A stretch of DNA of 64,000 nucleotides, taken from NCBI RefSeq assembly GCF_016545825.1, contig NC_052613.1, positions 38,608,112-38,672,111 on the forward strand, read 5' to 3'. The notes under the pieces were generated by a model that saw only the letters and a program-made list of their open reading frames with translations, did not search any database and was not told the origin of the DNA. Origin of the DNA: Eucalyptus grandis (Eukaryota; Streptophyta; Magnoliopsida; Myrtales; Myrtaceae). Of this stretch, positions 1 to 11,989 are shown in pieces (position 1 is the stretch's first letter; each line of letters begins with the position of its first letter). The position numbers and the translations under genes are program-made.

Positions 1-1000
1 GTTTAAAAAAATGAGGAATTTGTTTTGATGGGTAAATTCCAAATCTGCTCCTTAAGTGGCGGCAACACAACTACAAATGAATGTTCGTTGAATACAAGAA
101 TTCAATCGTAAATCTTTACTAAATACAACTCTTTACATAACTTGGCCATGCGGCACCAAAGGTAGGAGAACGAGGACATCAAAACACTAATCCATTTGAA
201 TCGAAAAATCATCAAAATGATCAAGAGTTAAACTTCAAAACAAAGATTTGTAAAAAAAAACTTTAAAACAAAGAAAATGATCACCGCATGCAAGCATTGA
301 GTTTTGCAAATCTACTCATAAGATACCCCTTCCTTGGTGCAAATTAAATTGAAGTCTAGGGTTAGAAGATATATAACCGTTCCCTTTGTCACCTCATCAT
401 GCAACCACGTTGTCAAAATACCACACCCATTTACCTTATCATAATCTCATTTTTGTATTCATATATAATCGAAGTGATCAAGTAAGCAACTATCTCAAAT
501 TACTGCCACTGATCAAAGCTATTTTCATCACGTCATGAATGAATGATTTTATACAAAAAAAAAAGATCAAAGGAATTAATCGGTCATTAAGGCTCAGTCC
601 TATCAATCGACTGCACAACCATGCAGCTGGTCGATAGGCTTGAGCTTAGCTCACTTGCAATGGCTTTGACACCACCCTACCTCATTTTAGGCATGAAAAG
701 TTACCATACTCTCCTATTCGGCAGAGGCTAATACACATATCGATGTAGTGTTTTATCTTCTCCACTGGCATACTCCTCTATTCTCACCCAAACCTTTCTT
801 TCTGGATGAGTGGGAATACAAAGGTGACCCCTAGTGCTATTTCTTTTTTCTGGATGAGTGGGAATACAAAGGTGACCCCTACTGCTATTTCTTTTTTCTT
901 GAGCATTTTAAGGATTTGCTCAAGTCTAGAATTTTTTTTTTATTGAAATAAAAGAAAGACCGGAAGAATCATTAAGGCAAATGGCTAAGAAAATCAGATT
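1..1000. other. Intergenic, AT-rich, upstream of the RING/TRAF-like gene
   Basis: I see no convincing coding region here. It contains homopolymer A and T runs and, close to the promoter, a 48-bp tandem duplication listed separately. Confidence 0.6.
801..896. repeat. 48-bp tandem duplication (two copies)
   Basis: Two adjacent 48-bp copies, 801-848 and 849-896, are nearly identical; I see one mismatch (ctagtgc against ctactgc). They lie about 165 bp upstream of the TATA box of the RING/TRAF-like gene, so the duplicated block is in its proximal promoter. Confidence 0.85.
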
Positions 1001-1062
1001 CGCACCAATTAAAACGGCAGCAGTCCACACTTTTTCAAATTCGGTTCCTCATCGTCCCTCCC

Positions 1063-1069
1063 TATATAA
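1063..1069 (+). promoter_or_regulatory. TATA box of the RING/TRAF-like gene
   Basis: TATATAA lies in a C-rich context. It is followed by a GC- and pyrimidine-rich leader typical of a plant 5' UTR. The transcription start would be expected near 1095. Confidence 0.6.
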
Positions 1070-1094
1070 CCCCCAGCTCTCCCAGTCCAACGTC

Positions 1095-3991
1095 TCGTCA
1101 CTTTGCTCTCGGCAATAGGCGTTAGGGCATTCTCCTGCGCTCGGACGCCGCTCGTCACTTTGCTCCAGATTCGGGGAAATCTGTTCCCTCTCTCGCCGGC
1201 ATTTCTACCGCCCGCCCTCGCTCGATCGGCGCCCGATCCTCCGGTGCCCTCGCCTCGCTTCGGATTCCTCTCCGCCCGCCTCGATCGTCTCCCCCCTGGA
1301 AGGTCTGGATCTCCCTGGTTCGCTACTGTTTGGTCTGGCTTCCTAGTTCGCGATGGTGATGGATCCTTTTCGTGGAAACGCGAACCCTAGCTTTGATTCT
1401 CTCTTCTTTTTCTTTTTTTTTTCGTGAGGTTCCTAGGCGTTCTTTATTTGATCTATCTGGTATCTGGGCAGCCCCCGGCGGCCTCCGTCTGTTTTGCCTT
1501 TCCATTGATCGGGTCCGCGTTGTTGATTTCTGCAGGTGCATCGGGTCGGGCTACGGGGCTTCTTGTCTGAAAATCGAGCTCGTTGGCTACTTCTTGCGAG
1601 GTATGGGTTCGTGATCAGTGGCGGAAGGCAGAATTTTTCCTTCTCGTGCGGGTGTTTAAATTCTTGCACGTGGGTTTTTGTTGTTAGGTCCGTTGTTTCT
1701 GAAATTCCGATGATGATGGGTATATCGGGTCGGGCTGTAGTTTTCTTTTTCCCCTGCAAAATCAGGCTAAAAGGTGGAAACTTGCCTAATCGTTTAGAAC
1801 TTCGATATTTGGTTGGAGAGATTGCTAGAGCGAATGGAAGTGGGTTTTAACATCATGTACGTGGTTTTTGAAACCGAATGGGGAAAAAGAGTGGAAACAG
1901 GCACTGTTTTGACTTATCATAGAGGTTGCTGGACTTGGATTTTGTAAGTTAGCTCGTGTTTAGTGCTTTGTCATGATAAAGAATCTAGTTTGTTTCCCCT
2001 TGGATGTGTTGTTCAAACTTATTACTGTTCAGTTTGCGGATGTGGTCCTACCGGTGTTTGTTCGTATGTGCTTGCGTTGATTTGTTATATTTTAAGGTGT
2101 TTTGGACTACTCACGGTCCATACCTTCACCCTCCCTGTACCACCAGACCGTGATACCATTGGCATGCTGATTCTGAAATTGGTGACCCTTGATGTCATCC
2201 TTTTATCTTCTCGTGCTTCAAAGGAGTTCAGTGTTGCATTTGTTGGACAATCTGGATTTTCTTCCATTAGCATATTGCTTTGGCTTGGTGTTCTTCGGTT
2301 TAAGGAGGTTTCACTTTTGTCATCATTTTCTTGAGTTTGATTGCAAATATTTGCTATCACACTGCATGGATCATCCTTTCAAACTGAAGTTGACGTGCAT
2401 GGGGTGTAATAAACTATATTTATGCGCACATGAATAATTTTGCCATCATAATTATGTTTCAAACAATTAGAAAACATTATCTCCTCCTAAGACTGTAAAA
2501 TGGGCAAGCTAAGTTTTCGACGGTTCAACATTTAATTCGTGGTTTACTGTTTTAGGAGGAGATATTGTTTTCTGATTGTTTGCATCATAATTATGACGGT
2601 TTCGCTTTATTAAGTAAGCACTGGGGGGTGGTACATCCGAATGTTTGGGAGATGTAGATACGGCTGACTTAATCCCAGGAACTGCATGATGTGATATTAC
2701 ATCAAATGCTCAAACCATGATAAAATCAAGGCAAGTGAAATTGCAATTAGTGTTTGAACCACTTCGCTGTAAATTTCTATGCGGAGTATGAAATTGGTTA
2801 TGTGTATTTGTATGTGTACGTGTGATGTAATTTGCATGAGTAAACCACGAGAAAGTACTAAATTAGTTTGCCATGCAGAATGAAGTTTCTGGTGAATTTG
2901 TCTCATTTTAGATGCATTTTCTTCCTGCTTTTTGTCATGCAATATTAACCATGCAGATCAAATCCCGATTGTTTGCACCAGGTCAGAAGAAAGAATCGAA
3001 TGCGTTCTAAAAGATGTTGCCATCGGGAAACTCTGCATTTAATTCATCCACGTAAATGGAATTATCTTTTCTCAAAAATAACTGTGAAGAGATTCGCATC
3101 TCATGAAGATTGCTTCTATACTTGAAAGGATTTATCTTGCTGGATAAGTTAGATAGCATTTGCTTTTCAATATGATGAAATGAAGTCTAGGACAACGGTA
3201 CTTGGCTTTATAAGGTACTTTAACATGCTTTACTGGTGGGAAAGATTTGCGCTTTATTGACGTGCTTTTATTGGCGGAAGAAGTGGAATGATCTTTGTGA
3301 GCTGCTTAATTGTGTCCGATCCCCAGATGAACTGGTGACACAATTCGGTTTCAGACCTTTTGCAAGACAATAAATATCAATCCCTTTTGCTTTTCCTTTT
3401 GTATTTAGACTGTCCGTCTTGCCCTCATGAATCTCTGAAATCCCAATCATCAGCTCATATTGTGATATACATGTGAATGTTGCAGCTGGAGTGTGGGATG
3501 AATATGTCTTTTTCAGTGCATTTCTTCTCTTGAGTTTGCAGTTATAGTTGATGATGCCTCTTTTGTTTGGTTTGAGAGAAAGAGTATGTCTTAAGGAATC
3601 TTTGGATTTTCATTTATCATTGTAAAAATTATGTCCGCCTAATTTGGTAAAAAGAGAACAATTGAGTGAGAAAGGAAATGTGGTTTTGATTGAGCTGAGC
3701 TAAGAGAGTATAAGTCTATTTGGTGGGGAGATCATGCTAGATAAAATTAGGTAGCCAACTCTGTGCATTCTTGTTTGAAATTCTCTTGAAGAGTTCATTC
3801 TATTTTGTTTTCTCGTTTGGTTTTAGTTGAGGTTGCACCATTTTTATTCGTCCTTATAAGCTTTTTGCAGTTTATAATAGCTATTACGTGGGATGTTCCT
3901 TTTTCGTTTGTATTAACAGTTCTTTTATTTATTTTTTTCCTTCAAACAGATCATGAAAGTCTGACCATAGGTTGATTACCTGTGAGTTAAC
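1095..3991 (+). other. 5' leader and leader intron(s) of the RING/TRAF-like gene
   Basis: The GC-rich leader begins after the TATA box. A possible small leader exon is 1536-1600: acceptor after gatttctgcag, donor GTATGG at 1601. From there the DNA is T-rich and intron-like up to an acceptor near 3950 (ttcaaacag), about 40 bp before the start codon at 3992. Exact leader exons are uncertain. No protein-coding frame in this stretch looks real. It contains the inverted-repeat element at 2446-2596. Confidence 0.5.
2446..2596. mobile_element. Foldback / MITE-like inverted-repeat element in the leader intron
   Basis: The arm starting TCATAATTATG at 2446 is matched by its reverse complement ending at 2596. 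The arms share CAAACAAT(T/C)AGAAAACA, ATATCTCCTCCTAA and, further in, ACWGTAAA, with a few mismatches. That makes a stem of about 60 bp and a loop of about 30 nt. This architecture fits a short non-autonomous DNA transposon or a hairpin RNA source. No clear target-site duplication was found by eye. Confidence 0.75.
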
Positions 3992-6900
3992 ATGGGGTTT
4001 GACAACGAATGCATTTTGAACATCCAATCTCTAGCTGGAGAGTACTTCTGTCCTGTTTGTCGTTTGCTTGTATACCCAAATGAAGCTCTTCAGTCGCAGT
4101 GTACTCACCTGTACTGTAAACCATGTCTGGCATACATTGCCAGCAGTACTAAGGCTTGCCCTTACGATGGCTATCTGGTTACTGAAGCAGATTCAAAGGT
4201 TTGCATCCTGGAGTTGCGTAAACAATCGTTGTTTTAATGTTTTTTAAGCTGGGATTTTGAGGTTTTTTCATTTGTTGCAGCCGCTCATAGAATCAAATAA
4301 AGCATTGGCTGAGACTATCAGCAAAATACCAGTGCATTGCCTATATCACAGGAGTGGATGCACATGGCAAGGTCCACTTTCTGAGTGTGTCACTCATTGT
4401 GCTGGATGTGCCTTCGGCAATTCTCCTGTTGTGTGCAACCGGTGTGGAATTCAGATTGTGCATCGCCAAGTCCAGGAACATGCACAGAGTTGCCCTGTGA
4501 GTACAGGGACATCCTTAAATTTTGGATAGTTATTGTAAATTAGGTATGTCCATGACCAATCAATTATGATGGCAGGGTGTGCATCCTCAAGTGCAGCCAG
4601 CAGAGGGTTCTCAAGAGGCGTCTGGTACAAATACTACTACTGCTGGCCAGGGCCAGAGTACTAATCAGGCTGGGACTGCAAGTTCTCAGGCTCCTGAGGC
4701 TCAGACTTCTCAAACTGCTACACCTGCAACATCAGCACAACAAATTAGCTCAACTTCTCTGGTCCAAGGTGTCGGTCAGGCTGCTACTCTCACTCCAGAG
4801 CAATGGTATCAGCATCAACAGCAACATTATCATCAGTATTATCAACAGTATATAGGATATGATCCATATCAACAGCAGTATCAGCAGTACTATCCATATC
4901 AGCAGCCGGCCGTCCAGCAACCCCAGGTGTATACCCAACCCCAGACCCAACCCCAGACCCAGAGCCAGAGCCAGAGCCAGCCCCAGCCCCAGCCCCAGCT
5001 CCAGACCCAGCCCCCGCTCCAGACCCAGCCCCAGCCCCAGCCCCAACCGCAGGTCCAGCCCCAGCCCCAGCCCCAGCCCCAGCCCCAGCCCCAACCCCAA
5101 CCCCTACCTCAATCTCATACACAGCCCAAGGGTCAGCCCCAGGCCCAAAATCAAGTCCAGCCTCAGGTCTATGGACAGCTGCAAGTGCAACTACACGCCC
5201 AGTCTGCTGCAGTTGCCCAATCTCAGAATCTGCAGCAGCAACTTCAACCAAACATGACATTGCAATCACAAGTTCAGGCTCAGGTTCACCCATCGCAGGC
5301 TTTGCTGTATCCTCAATCCCAATCCCAATCCCAACCACAACCCCAATATCCCATTCTATCTCATCCACAGCCACATGTACAGGTGCCTCAGCATCAGCAA
5401 CTGCAAGCGCAGGCACAGTATCCCCATCCACAGACTCAACCTCAGGCGCCTCCCCACCTCCAGCTTCAACAGAGACCTGTTGCTCCAGTTCAACATCATT
5501 TACCAACTCAACCTGTATCACAGGTACTACCTCCTTCCCAGGCTCACCTGCATCCTCAGGTCAATCAGGGGCAGTCTCAAACACAGCATCCATCGGGTCA
5601 GGCAGTAACTGGCTATCAGTCTTATCCACAAACGCAGCCTACCCCGCAAGCTCCCCAGCAGCACATGATGAATGTTCGTCCTCACCAACAGGCTCAGCAG
5701 TTTAATCAAATGCAGGGTCAGTTTCCTCAACCTCCTCCCCATATGAATCCAGCTTCTCAAGTTGTAGCTCCAAACCAACAGCAACAACCAGCTCTGTTGC
5801 CTTCACCTGCTCAAAACTTGAGCATTCCACCCGGTCAGCAGCAGCAGGGCATTTACTCCCATACTCAACAACCAGGACACTCGGTCCCACAACGAGGAGT
5901 CATCCCACCATTTCAACCGCCGATGCCTCAACAGTATCCAACTCAGCAGCCGTCTTCTGGAGGACAACCTGGATCTGCACATCAAGGTACTTTTGTTCAG
6001 CAGCAGCAGGTGCAGTCGCACTTGCGCCCTCATGGTCCTCCTCTTCATCCATTGCAACCACAGTTCCCAACCCATCCACAGCCACAGCAGAGTGTTGGGA
6101 GGCCAACCTTTCCAAATCAGGGGATCCCATCACAATTCTACCCACAGTCGGGTGTTCCAGCCCAGGTCAAGTCAATGCAGGCTAGTTTCAACCACAATAA
6201 CTTGGTCAGTTCCCATAATCAAGCACAATTCTCTTTGGAGCAACAGGCTGGGGCAACAATATCAAGTGCGGGTGAGCAGCGACCAGATCTACTGCCTCGA
6301 GCAGGTGGTAGAAAGGATGTAGCGTCATCTTTGGGAACTGATTCTATTGAAATGAAGATGGTGAGATCTGAAATTGAGGCAAAGCATCTAGATGATGATC
6401 ACAAGGCTATAGGGGAACCTGGTGGGTCTTTTGCAGATACATCCACTCATGAGATTCTATCTGAAGCACCGGCATTAAATGATGAAGAGCATTCTATAAA
6501 GCGGAAGGTGAAGGGAGAGACCACAGAAAATATGATGGAGCCTTCCCATGGAAAAGGTGCAATTCTTATGGGAGATCAGAAAGACAGTTCTGGTATTGGC
6601 CCCATGTCAGAGGAGAATGTGGCACGAGAAGAAAAGGGAAATGTGGATAGCTCATCAAGGAGAAATTCTCTGGTGCAAGAAACTGGTTTGCAGAAGAACT
6701 CCAACTTGGTGCTACATCGTTCTGGCAGCGATGGAAAAATTGTACCACAGTCTGGTCAACAAGAGAGAAACTTGCCTCAGCCTCATGTTACTACCTTTAC
6801 TCATGGGTATGATGATCCTCGGCGTTTCCTTCCTCCTGGAAATGTTCAGACTGGCGGTAGTTTGCAAGCTTCTCATCCAAATCAGGTCGTTGATCAACGT

Positions 6901-8761
6901 AGGCATCAAGCTTCACTGCTTCCTCATGGATCGTCCTTTCAACATAGGCCTTCTGTGCCTCCAATGTTGCAACAGCCTCCTCTTGGACCTCCACAACACC
7001 CACCAATGCCAGGTCACTCTGTATCTCATCATGGTCCTCCTGGCTTTAGTAATTTACCACCTGGTCAAGCCCCTATAGCATCCTTTGGGAGAGGTCAAGG
7101 GCAATTTGGCCCCCAATCAGTTCTTCCGCAAGGTATGTATAATCAAGGCCCTCCCGCCTTTGGACCTGCTTCTGGAATGGCTCATAAGCAACCTAACAAT
7201 GTACTTGAGGCTGAAAACTTTCCAAACCAGAGGCCTGTCTTTATGGATGGTAGACAAACTGACAGTAATCTTCCGAGGAACATGGAACGTGTATTTGGAC
7301 ATCCTTCAGAAATCCAATCAAACTTGTCAAGAATGGGCCAGCCTCCTGGATTTGACTCTGCGTTGAAGTCCTTGCCTGATGAACGGTTCAATCCTCCATC
7401 TATGGACCCATCTCGTCGTGGTTTTGACCGTGGAGCTTTTGAAGGAGATACTAGAGGATTTCGTGGACCATATCATTCGGATGCTGAGGCTGTGCAAAAG
7501 TATGGGGGCCGCTTTTCCTCTGGAAGTCCTTTTAATAAAGATCCTCTTGACAAAGAATTTCGTGGATTTAATCCTGACAATGCACCTAAGTACGCAGCTG
7601 CCTCATCAAGGAACTTCCAATCATATGATCGTACTGGTGTACTTGGTGAAAGAGCATTAGGTCATCCCGATGACAACCCTGCGAGATTAGGTTCTTCTTT
7701 TGGTCGTGAAGGTTTTGAATCGCTGCCAAGTTACAGTCAACGTCATAAGGATGGTTTGACCCATCGAAGCCCAGGTAGAGAGCATTCTGGCATCCCTTCA
7801 CATGGATTTGAAGGCCTTCCAGGTGTTCAACGAAATCCTCCTGCTGACAATGGTAGGAGGGAGCCACATGTATATGGTGCTGGCAGTTCTTTCCCAGAAG
7901 GTAGGTTTCCAGCTTTGCCAAGCCATTTTCATAAGAATCATTTTGAGGACACAAGGAATTTAAGGATGGGTGAGCATTTGAGGAATGGTGGTCTAAGTGG
8001 TGATGATTTTATGTCAAGCCATATACGCAAAGGTGATGCTTTTGGTTCTCATGACCTGCCCATGCAAATGCGGATGGGTGAGCCTGCTGGTTTGGGAGCC
8101 TTCCACAGCCATACTCGTGTAGGAGAACCAGTTGGGCTTGAGTCAATTCGAGGCAACAGGTTTGGTCATCCAAGATTTGGTGAGACTGGATTCAGAAGCA
8201 ACTTTCCTCTCCAAGGACTCCCTAATGATGGAAAGTATACAGTTGAGTAGCGCTGATTTTCAATGCATACTCCGTGCATATTTTGATGAACTATTCCTTA
8301 TTTGATCATTGCCTCTTTTTGGTTAGCCCAAAGTATATTTATTCTATTCCCAAGGACCATATTGTTTATAATTCTCTTGTTGATATTTTGTATGAAGGGT
8401 GACATGGATTCTTTTGAAAACTCAAGAAAGAGAAAGGCAGCAAGTATGGGCTGGTGTCGGATTTGTAAAGTGGATTGTGAAACAGTTGAAGGTCTGGACC
8501 TGCATTCACAAACAAGGGAGCACCAGAAAATAGCTATGGACATGGTTCGAAGCATTAAGCAGCAGAATGCCAAGAAACAGAAAATGTGAACATTTATTTT
8601 ATTATTGTGGGTGTTTCCTTCTCTCTTTTAATCTTTTGATTTATTAGTTTTATTATATCCCTTTTTTGTGACTTTGTAGAAGTTTCAGTGATCGATCCTC
8701 AGTCGATGATGCTAGCAAGTTGAAGAATGCCGGTATTGAGGGTCAAGAAAACAAGCATTAA
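3992..8761 (+). CDS. TRAF-like RING/zinc-finger protein with a Gln/Pro-rich region
   Basis: The probable CDS joins 3992-4198, 4281-4496, 4576-8241, 8398-8585 and 8680-8761, about 1452 aa, with all phases agreeing. Residues about 20-60 form a RING (CPVC, CTHLYC, CKPC in overlapping order) that ends CPYD: Asp replaces the last Cys, as in TRAF-type C3HC3D RINGs. A TRAF-type zinc finger follows (about 80-141; spaced Cys/His from CLYHRSGC to HAQSCP). Residues about 160-700 are Gln/Pro-rich and low in complexity, then comes a long polar, Gly/Arg/Pro-rich segment. A U1-like C2H2 finger (GWCRICKVDC with HSQTREH) sits in exon 4 near the C terminus. A ubiquitin-ligase role is likely from the RING but unproven; the tract suggests scaffolding or condensate behaviour. 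Reading through the exon 4 donor would end the protein at 8589, and a second terminal exon exists at 8847-8928. Most of the coding DNA is in one 3.7-kb exon. Confidence 0.88.
4919..5120 (+). repeat. Imperfect CCCCAG hexanucleotide repeat coding for Gln-Pro
   Basis: Inside the large exon, CCCCAG, AGCCAG and ACCCAG hexamers repeat for about 200 bp and encode alternating Gln-Pro dipeptides. The reverse strand is open over the same stretch only because of this repeat (Gly-Leu and Gly-Ala dipeptide frames). Such arrays vary in length between alleles. Confidence 0.85.
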
Positions 8762-8846
8762 AAAGATCATGTAAATATTTGTTTTAGTATTGTGACCGTT
8801 GCTTGTTTTTTCTTTGTTTAATATGATCTTTTTGTTGATTCTGCAG

Positions 8847-8928
8847 CCAATTCAGGGGAATAATTTCAGCTGAAGGTGCTAGCAAGTGGAAAAATGCTGG
8901 TTTTGAGGATCGAGAGAGCAAGCATTAA
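8847..8928 (+). CDS. Alternative (duplicated) terminal exon of the RING/TRAF-like gene
   Basis: This 82-nt exon candidate follows ttctgcag and ends in TAA. It has exactly the length of the terminal exon at 8680-8761. Spliced to the exon 4 donor at 8585 it stays in frame (AT + C gives Ile), then encodes QFRGIISAEG and ASKWKNAGFEDRESKH. The upstream copy encodes SFSDRSSVDD and ASKLKNAGIEGQENKH after the same split Ile codon. The second halves of the two exons are clearly similar. I infer a tandem exon duplication giving mutually exclusive C termini, unless one copy is unused. Confidence 0.6.
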
Positions 8929-9940
8929 ACTTGGCTGTGCGCTGCACTGTTGATTGCCATGACCTGTTTTTCTTGGTATCTATGACTTAGAAATCTAGGT
9001 ATTACCTTGCATGTCTCTTTTATGCTTTCAAGACAGTTTATGTTACTTTTGCTAAGTTTGTTGGCTATGATCCTGAACCTATATCTAGTGTTTTTCCTGT
9101 ACTCTTGTATTGCTCCAACTTCAAACTTATTAGCTTTCCCTCTTTTTCTTCCATGGCTATCATCGATTGCTTTTCATATGGATTCTTAGCTTCCGTCATT
9201 TAAGCTGAAAAAGGGAAAAATCCATATGTACAAATACATTGTTGACTTCTCCAAGAACATTATATCTTTCTCGAGATATTATAAAGGCATTTCTCTCAGG
9301 TGTTGATGTTTATGCTTGTTTTCTGTGGAGAAAAGAAATATTGTGGTTGGCCTAGTATAACAAGAATCCTCTCCGGGTTTTGTCGTTTGGAGGCCTGCCC
9401 AAATATGAAATATTAGCCTAATTTTGAGAAGGTTCATTGTGTCTTCGCCATGTCTTGACTGATGACTCTTCTAGGAGGAATGCAATTTCTCGCTGGGTCT
9501 AGCCAATGGCATTAGGAGTATATAAAGAAAATGCCTTTTAGAAATATTACTATGAGATTGAGACTTCAAGGTGCCTACAGTATTTTATCCATTTGAAAGG
9601 TAAAAGGCAAGGATATATTATGCACTGTTGGATGCAACTTCAAGTAGTTAATTATTTCTATGACATAGGTATGAGCTGGAGTGCTAGTTGACATATTATC
9701 ATACGAGATTCACTTTATGGCATCATTAAATGCTACTGAGTTATGTCAATACTTGCATGACAAAGGATAGGATGGTAGACATGTAATAGCCAGCAGTATT
9801 TGGGAGAAGTTCTTCAGTTGGCTCAGCAACAGTGGTCCATCATGTTCCTCGATATGCTCTATAGTTTGGACCTGATGAAAATAATTGTATATTGCTAACG
9901 TTTAAAAAAGTACATGTTAGCCATATCTTGTAGATACATG

Positions 9941-9941
<1 letters not shown>

Positions 9942-9971
<30 letters not shown>

Positions 9972-9988
9972 GGGAGAGAGGGAGAGAG
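9942..9988. repeat. (AG)n / (GGAGAG)n microsatellite
   Basis: An uninterrupted AG run is followed by variant GGGAGAGAG units. Confidence 0.9.
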
Positions 9989-10819
9989 GTAGCAAAATCT
10001 TATGTGGGCTGATGGAGAGGTAGGTTTTGTTACCTTGGAGGTGTTCAAATTCATGTTATTTTCATTTGGAGAACTCTTATCTATTCTACAAGTCGACTAG
10101 CTAGCTTTCTTACTGCCAAAACAAAAAACTGCATGTCAGCGTTATTGAATTTCGACTGGATCTGCTCCTGCTGCATCATGCAATCATACTACGTTATCTC
10201 AAAGATGATTCCTAGGTTTGATCTTTCCTTTTTTTTTTTTTTTGGTTTTTGGTGAAATTTCTTCTTACAATAGATCTTTTCAATTCAACCTGTGTTTTTT
10301 GGGAGAAGCTGACAAAGAAAGGCCAAAACTTTGTGGAAAGGTTTACTGCACATATTTTGATGTGGTAAGATCGTCATTGACATAGATTTTTTCAGAATTA
10401 AAATCTTTTAATATTCATGAGTAGGTTTTGTATTGGTAGTATCATCATCGGCTTTTTCACTTTCAGATTTTATTCCCGATATGGCTCCTGTAAGATGATC
10501 CCACCATGAATTCAATAATGAAGATTTTGTATTTCCGAGTTCCGAAAATTTACTGTTGTATAGTGGATAAGCATTATTGGTAGAGTCGTGGAAACACCTC
10601 TTTCTTCCCTATTTTGGACCTTATTGTACCTATATAAGTAATGGTGTAATCGAAGATAATAAATGGTTGTTAAATCACTTGATCAGATGCATTTGTCATC
10701 TGTTATCGTTTCTGAGTAACAATTGTGTAGTAAAATTCTTATGTTATGATTGTGATTGGCTTATTGTCACATCCCAATAAATTAACAAGATTGTAGATTC
10801 AAGAACACGGCTTTACTCA

Positions 10820-11115
10820 GTATTCGTAAAGTTACATAAAATGTTTGGAAATACATTTATAATGGAGATAATCTACAGGAGATAGAAAAGGTAAAGAACC
10901 TTGGAAATACTATTTGAGTATTAACTCAGACTGGTTTGTTCTTTATCTTGCAAAAGTCATAAGTTGAGAGTATTCATAAAGTTACATAAGATGTTTGGAA
11001 ACACATTTATAATGGAGATAATCTAAAGGAAATAGAAAAGGTAAAGAATCTCCAAAATACTATGAATATAACTCAGATTGGTATGCTTCTTAGCTTGCAA
11101 AAGTCATACGTTGAG
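10820..11115. repeat. Diverged direct duplication, unit about 150 bp
   Basis: The unit starting TTCGTAAAGTTACATAA near 10824 recurs near 10974 as TTCATAAAGTTACATAA. Both contain TTTATAATGGAGATAATCTA, GAAAAGGTAAAGAA and CTTGCAAAAGTCATA in the same order. The two units are directly adjacent. Confidence 0.8.
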
Positions 11116-11989
11116 GATGATTCATGGAATCCAAATGTGGAAAAATGACAGTAATGGTAAGAGGGAGGAAAAATATTGAAGGGAAAAAGGTGATAAGAAA
11201 AGAGAAGTGAGGAAGAACTTGATGTTTTGAGTTACCGTCTTGACTAACAAATTGCATTTTACACTGTGAGGTGGAATAGTTTGAACTTTTTTAAATAGAA
11301 GTTGGATGATGGCAAAGATGAAGCAGTGAGGGGTGACAATTCCATATGGAATTAGGAAATTTTGGAAAGGCTGTTGCTGATCATTGGTCCAATTGGCCTG
11401 GTCACTCCATTTTCATATCCATGTTCATCTACCCATGTGATGGCTTTCTTTCATCCTTCTATTTTATGGTCAAGATATATCTGCCCACCTTGATCCATCC
11501 TTCAGGTCAACCTTACTAGATTTAATCTCGCACAAGTGTAACAGTTTCTAAGTGAATGTGCTGGAAAAGTTCCTTTTTCTGGTTAGGTGATTAGTAACTG
11601 TTAAGGGTTAAGATATGAGATTAAACTAGTTTCTCAAATCATTTTAATCACCTTCTGCACCAAAAAATTACTAGTGGACTGGCTTTCAAGTGAATAGTGG
11701 ATCATCTGCACCTTGAAGTTGTAAATTTTTTTATGTAATTTAATGTGAGAGTGGTAAATAAATAATGGTTCATTTTGAATATGTTCTTTATGGATGCACA
11801 TAGAGAAGTTTTTGTAGATGTGGCAGAGATGGGGAATCACTGATATAGCGATGTAGTTAAGAATCATAAATTCTTCCCATGTTTTAGACAGTTTTCATGG
11901 TTGGAATACATGGGCTGATTTAGTAAAAGTAGTTAATTCTCTTTTTGAGTTGGATTTGACAGGTGGGAAATAGAGAAGGGAAAGAAAAT

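Noticed and set aside
4750..5521. Long minus-strand open frames opposite the Gln/Pro tract (up to 243 codons, Gly-Ala and Gly-Leu repeats)
   Set aside because: They are the complement of the CCCCAG repeat, which lacks stop codons in these frames. No promoter or conserved domain is present.
8302..8589. Independent small gene starting at 8302
   Set aside because: The GWCRICKVDC finger segment is better explained as exon 4 of the RING gene: intron 8242-8397 has a usable GT donor and AG acceptor and keeps phase 0.
9942..9988. AG-rich tract as a possible regulatory element (GAGA-type)
   Set aside because: It is far from any gene start in this window and is adequately explained as a microsatellite.
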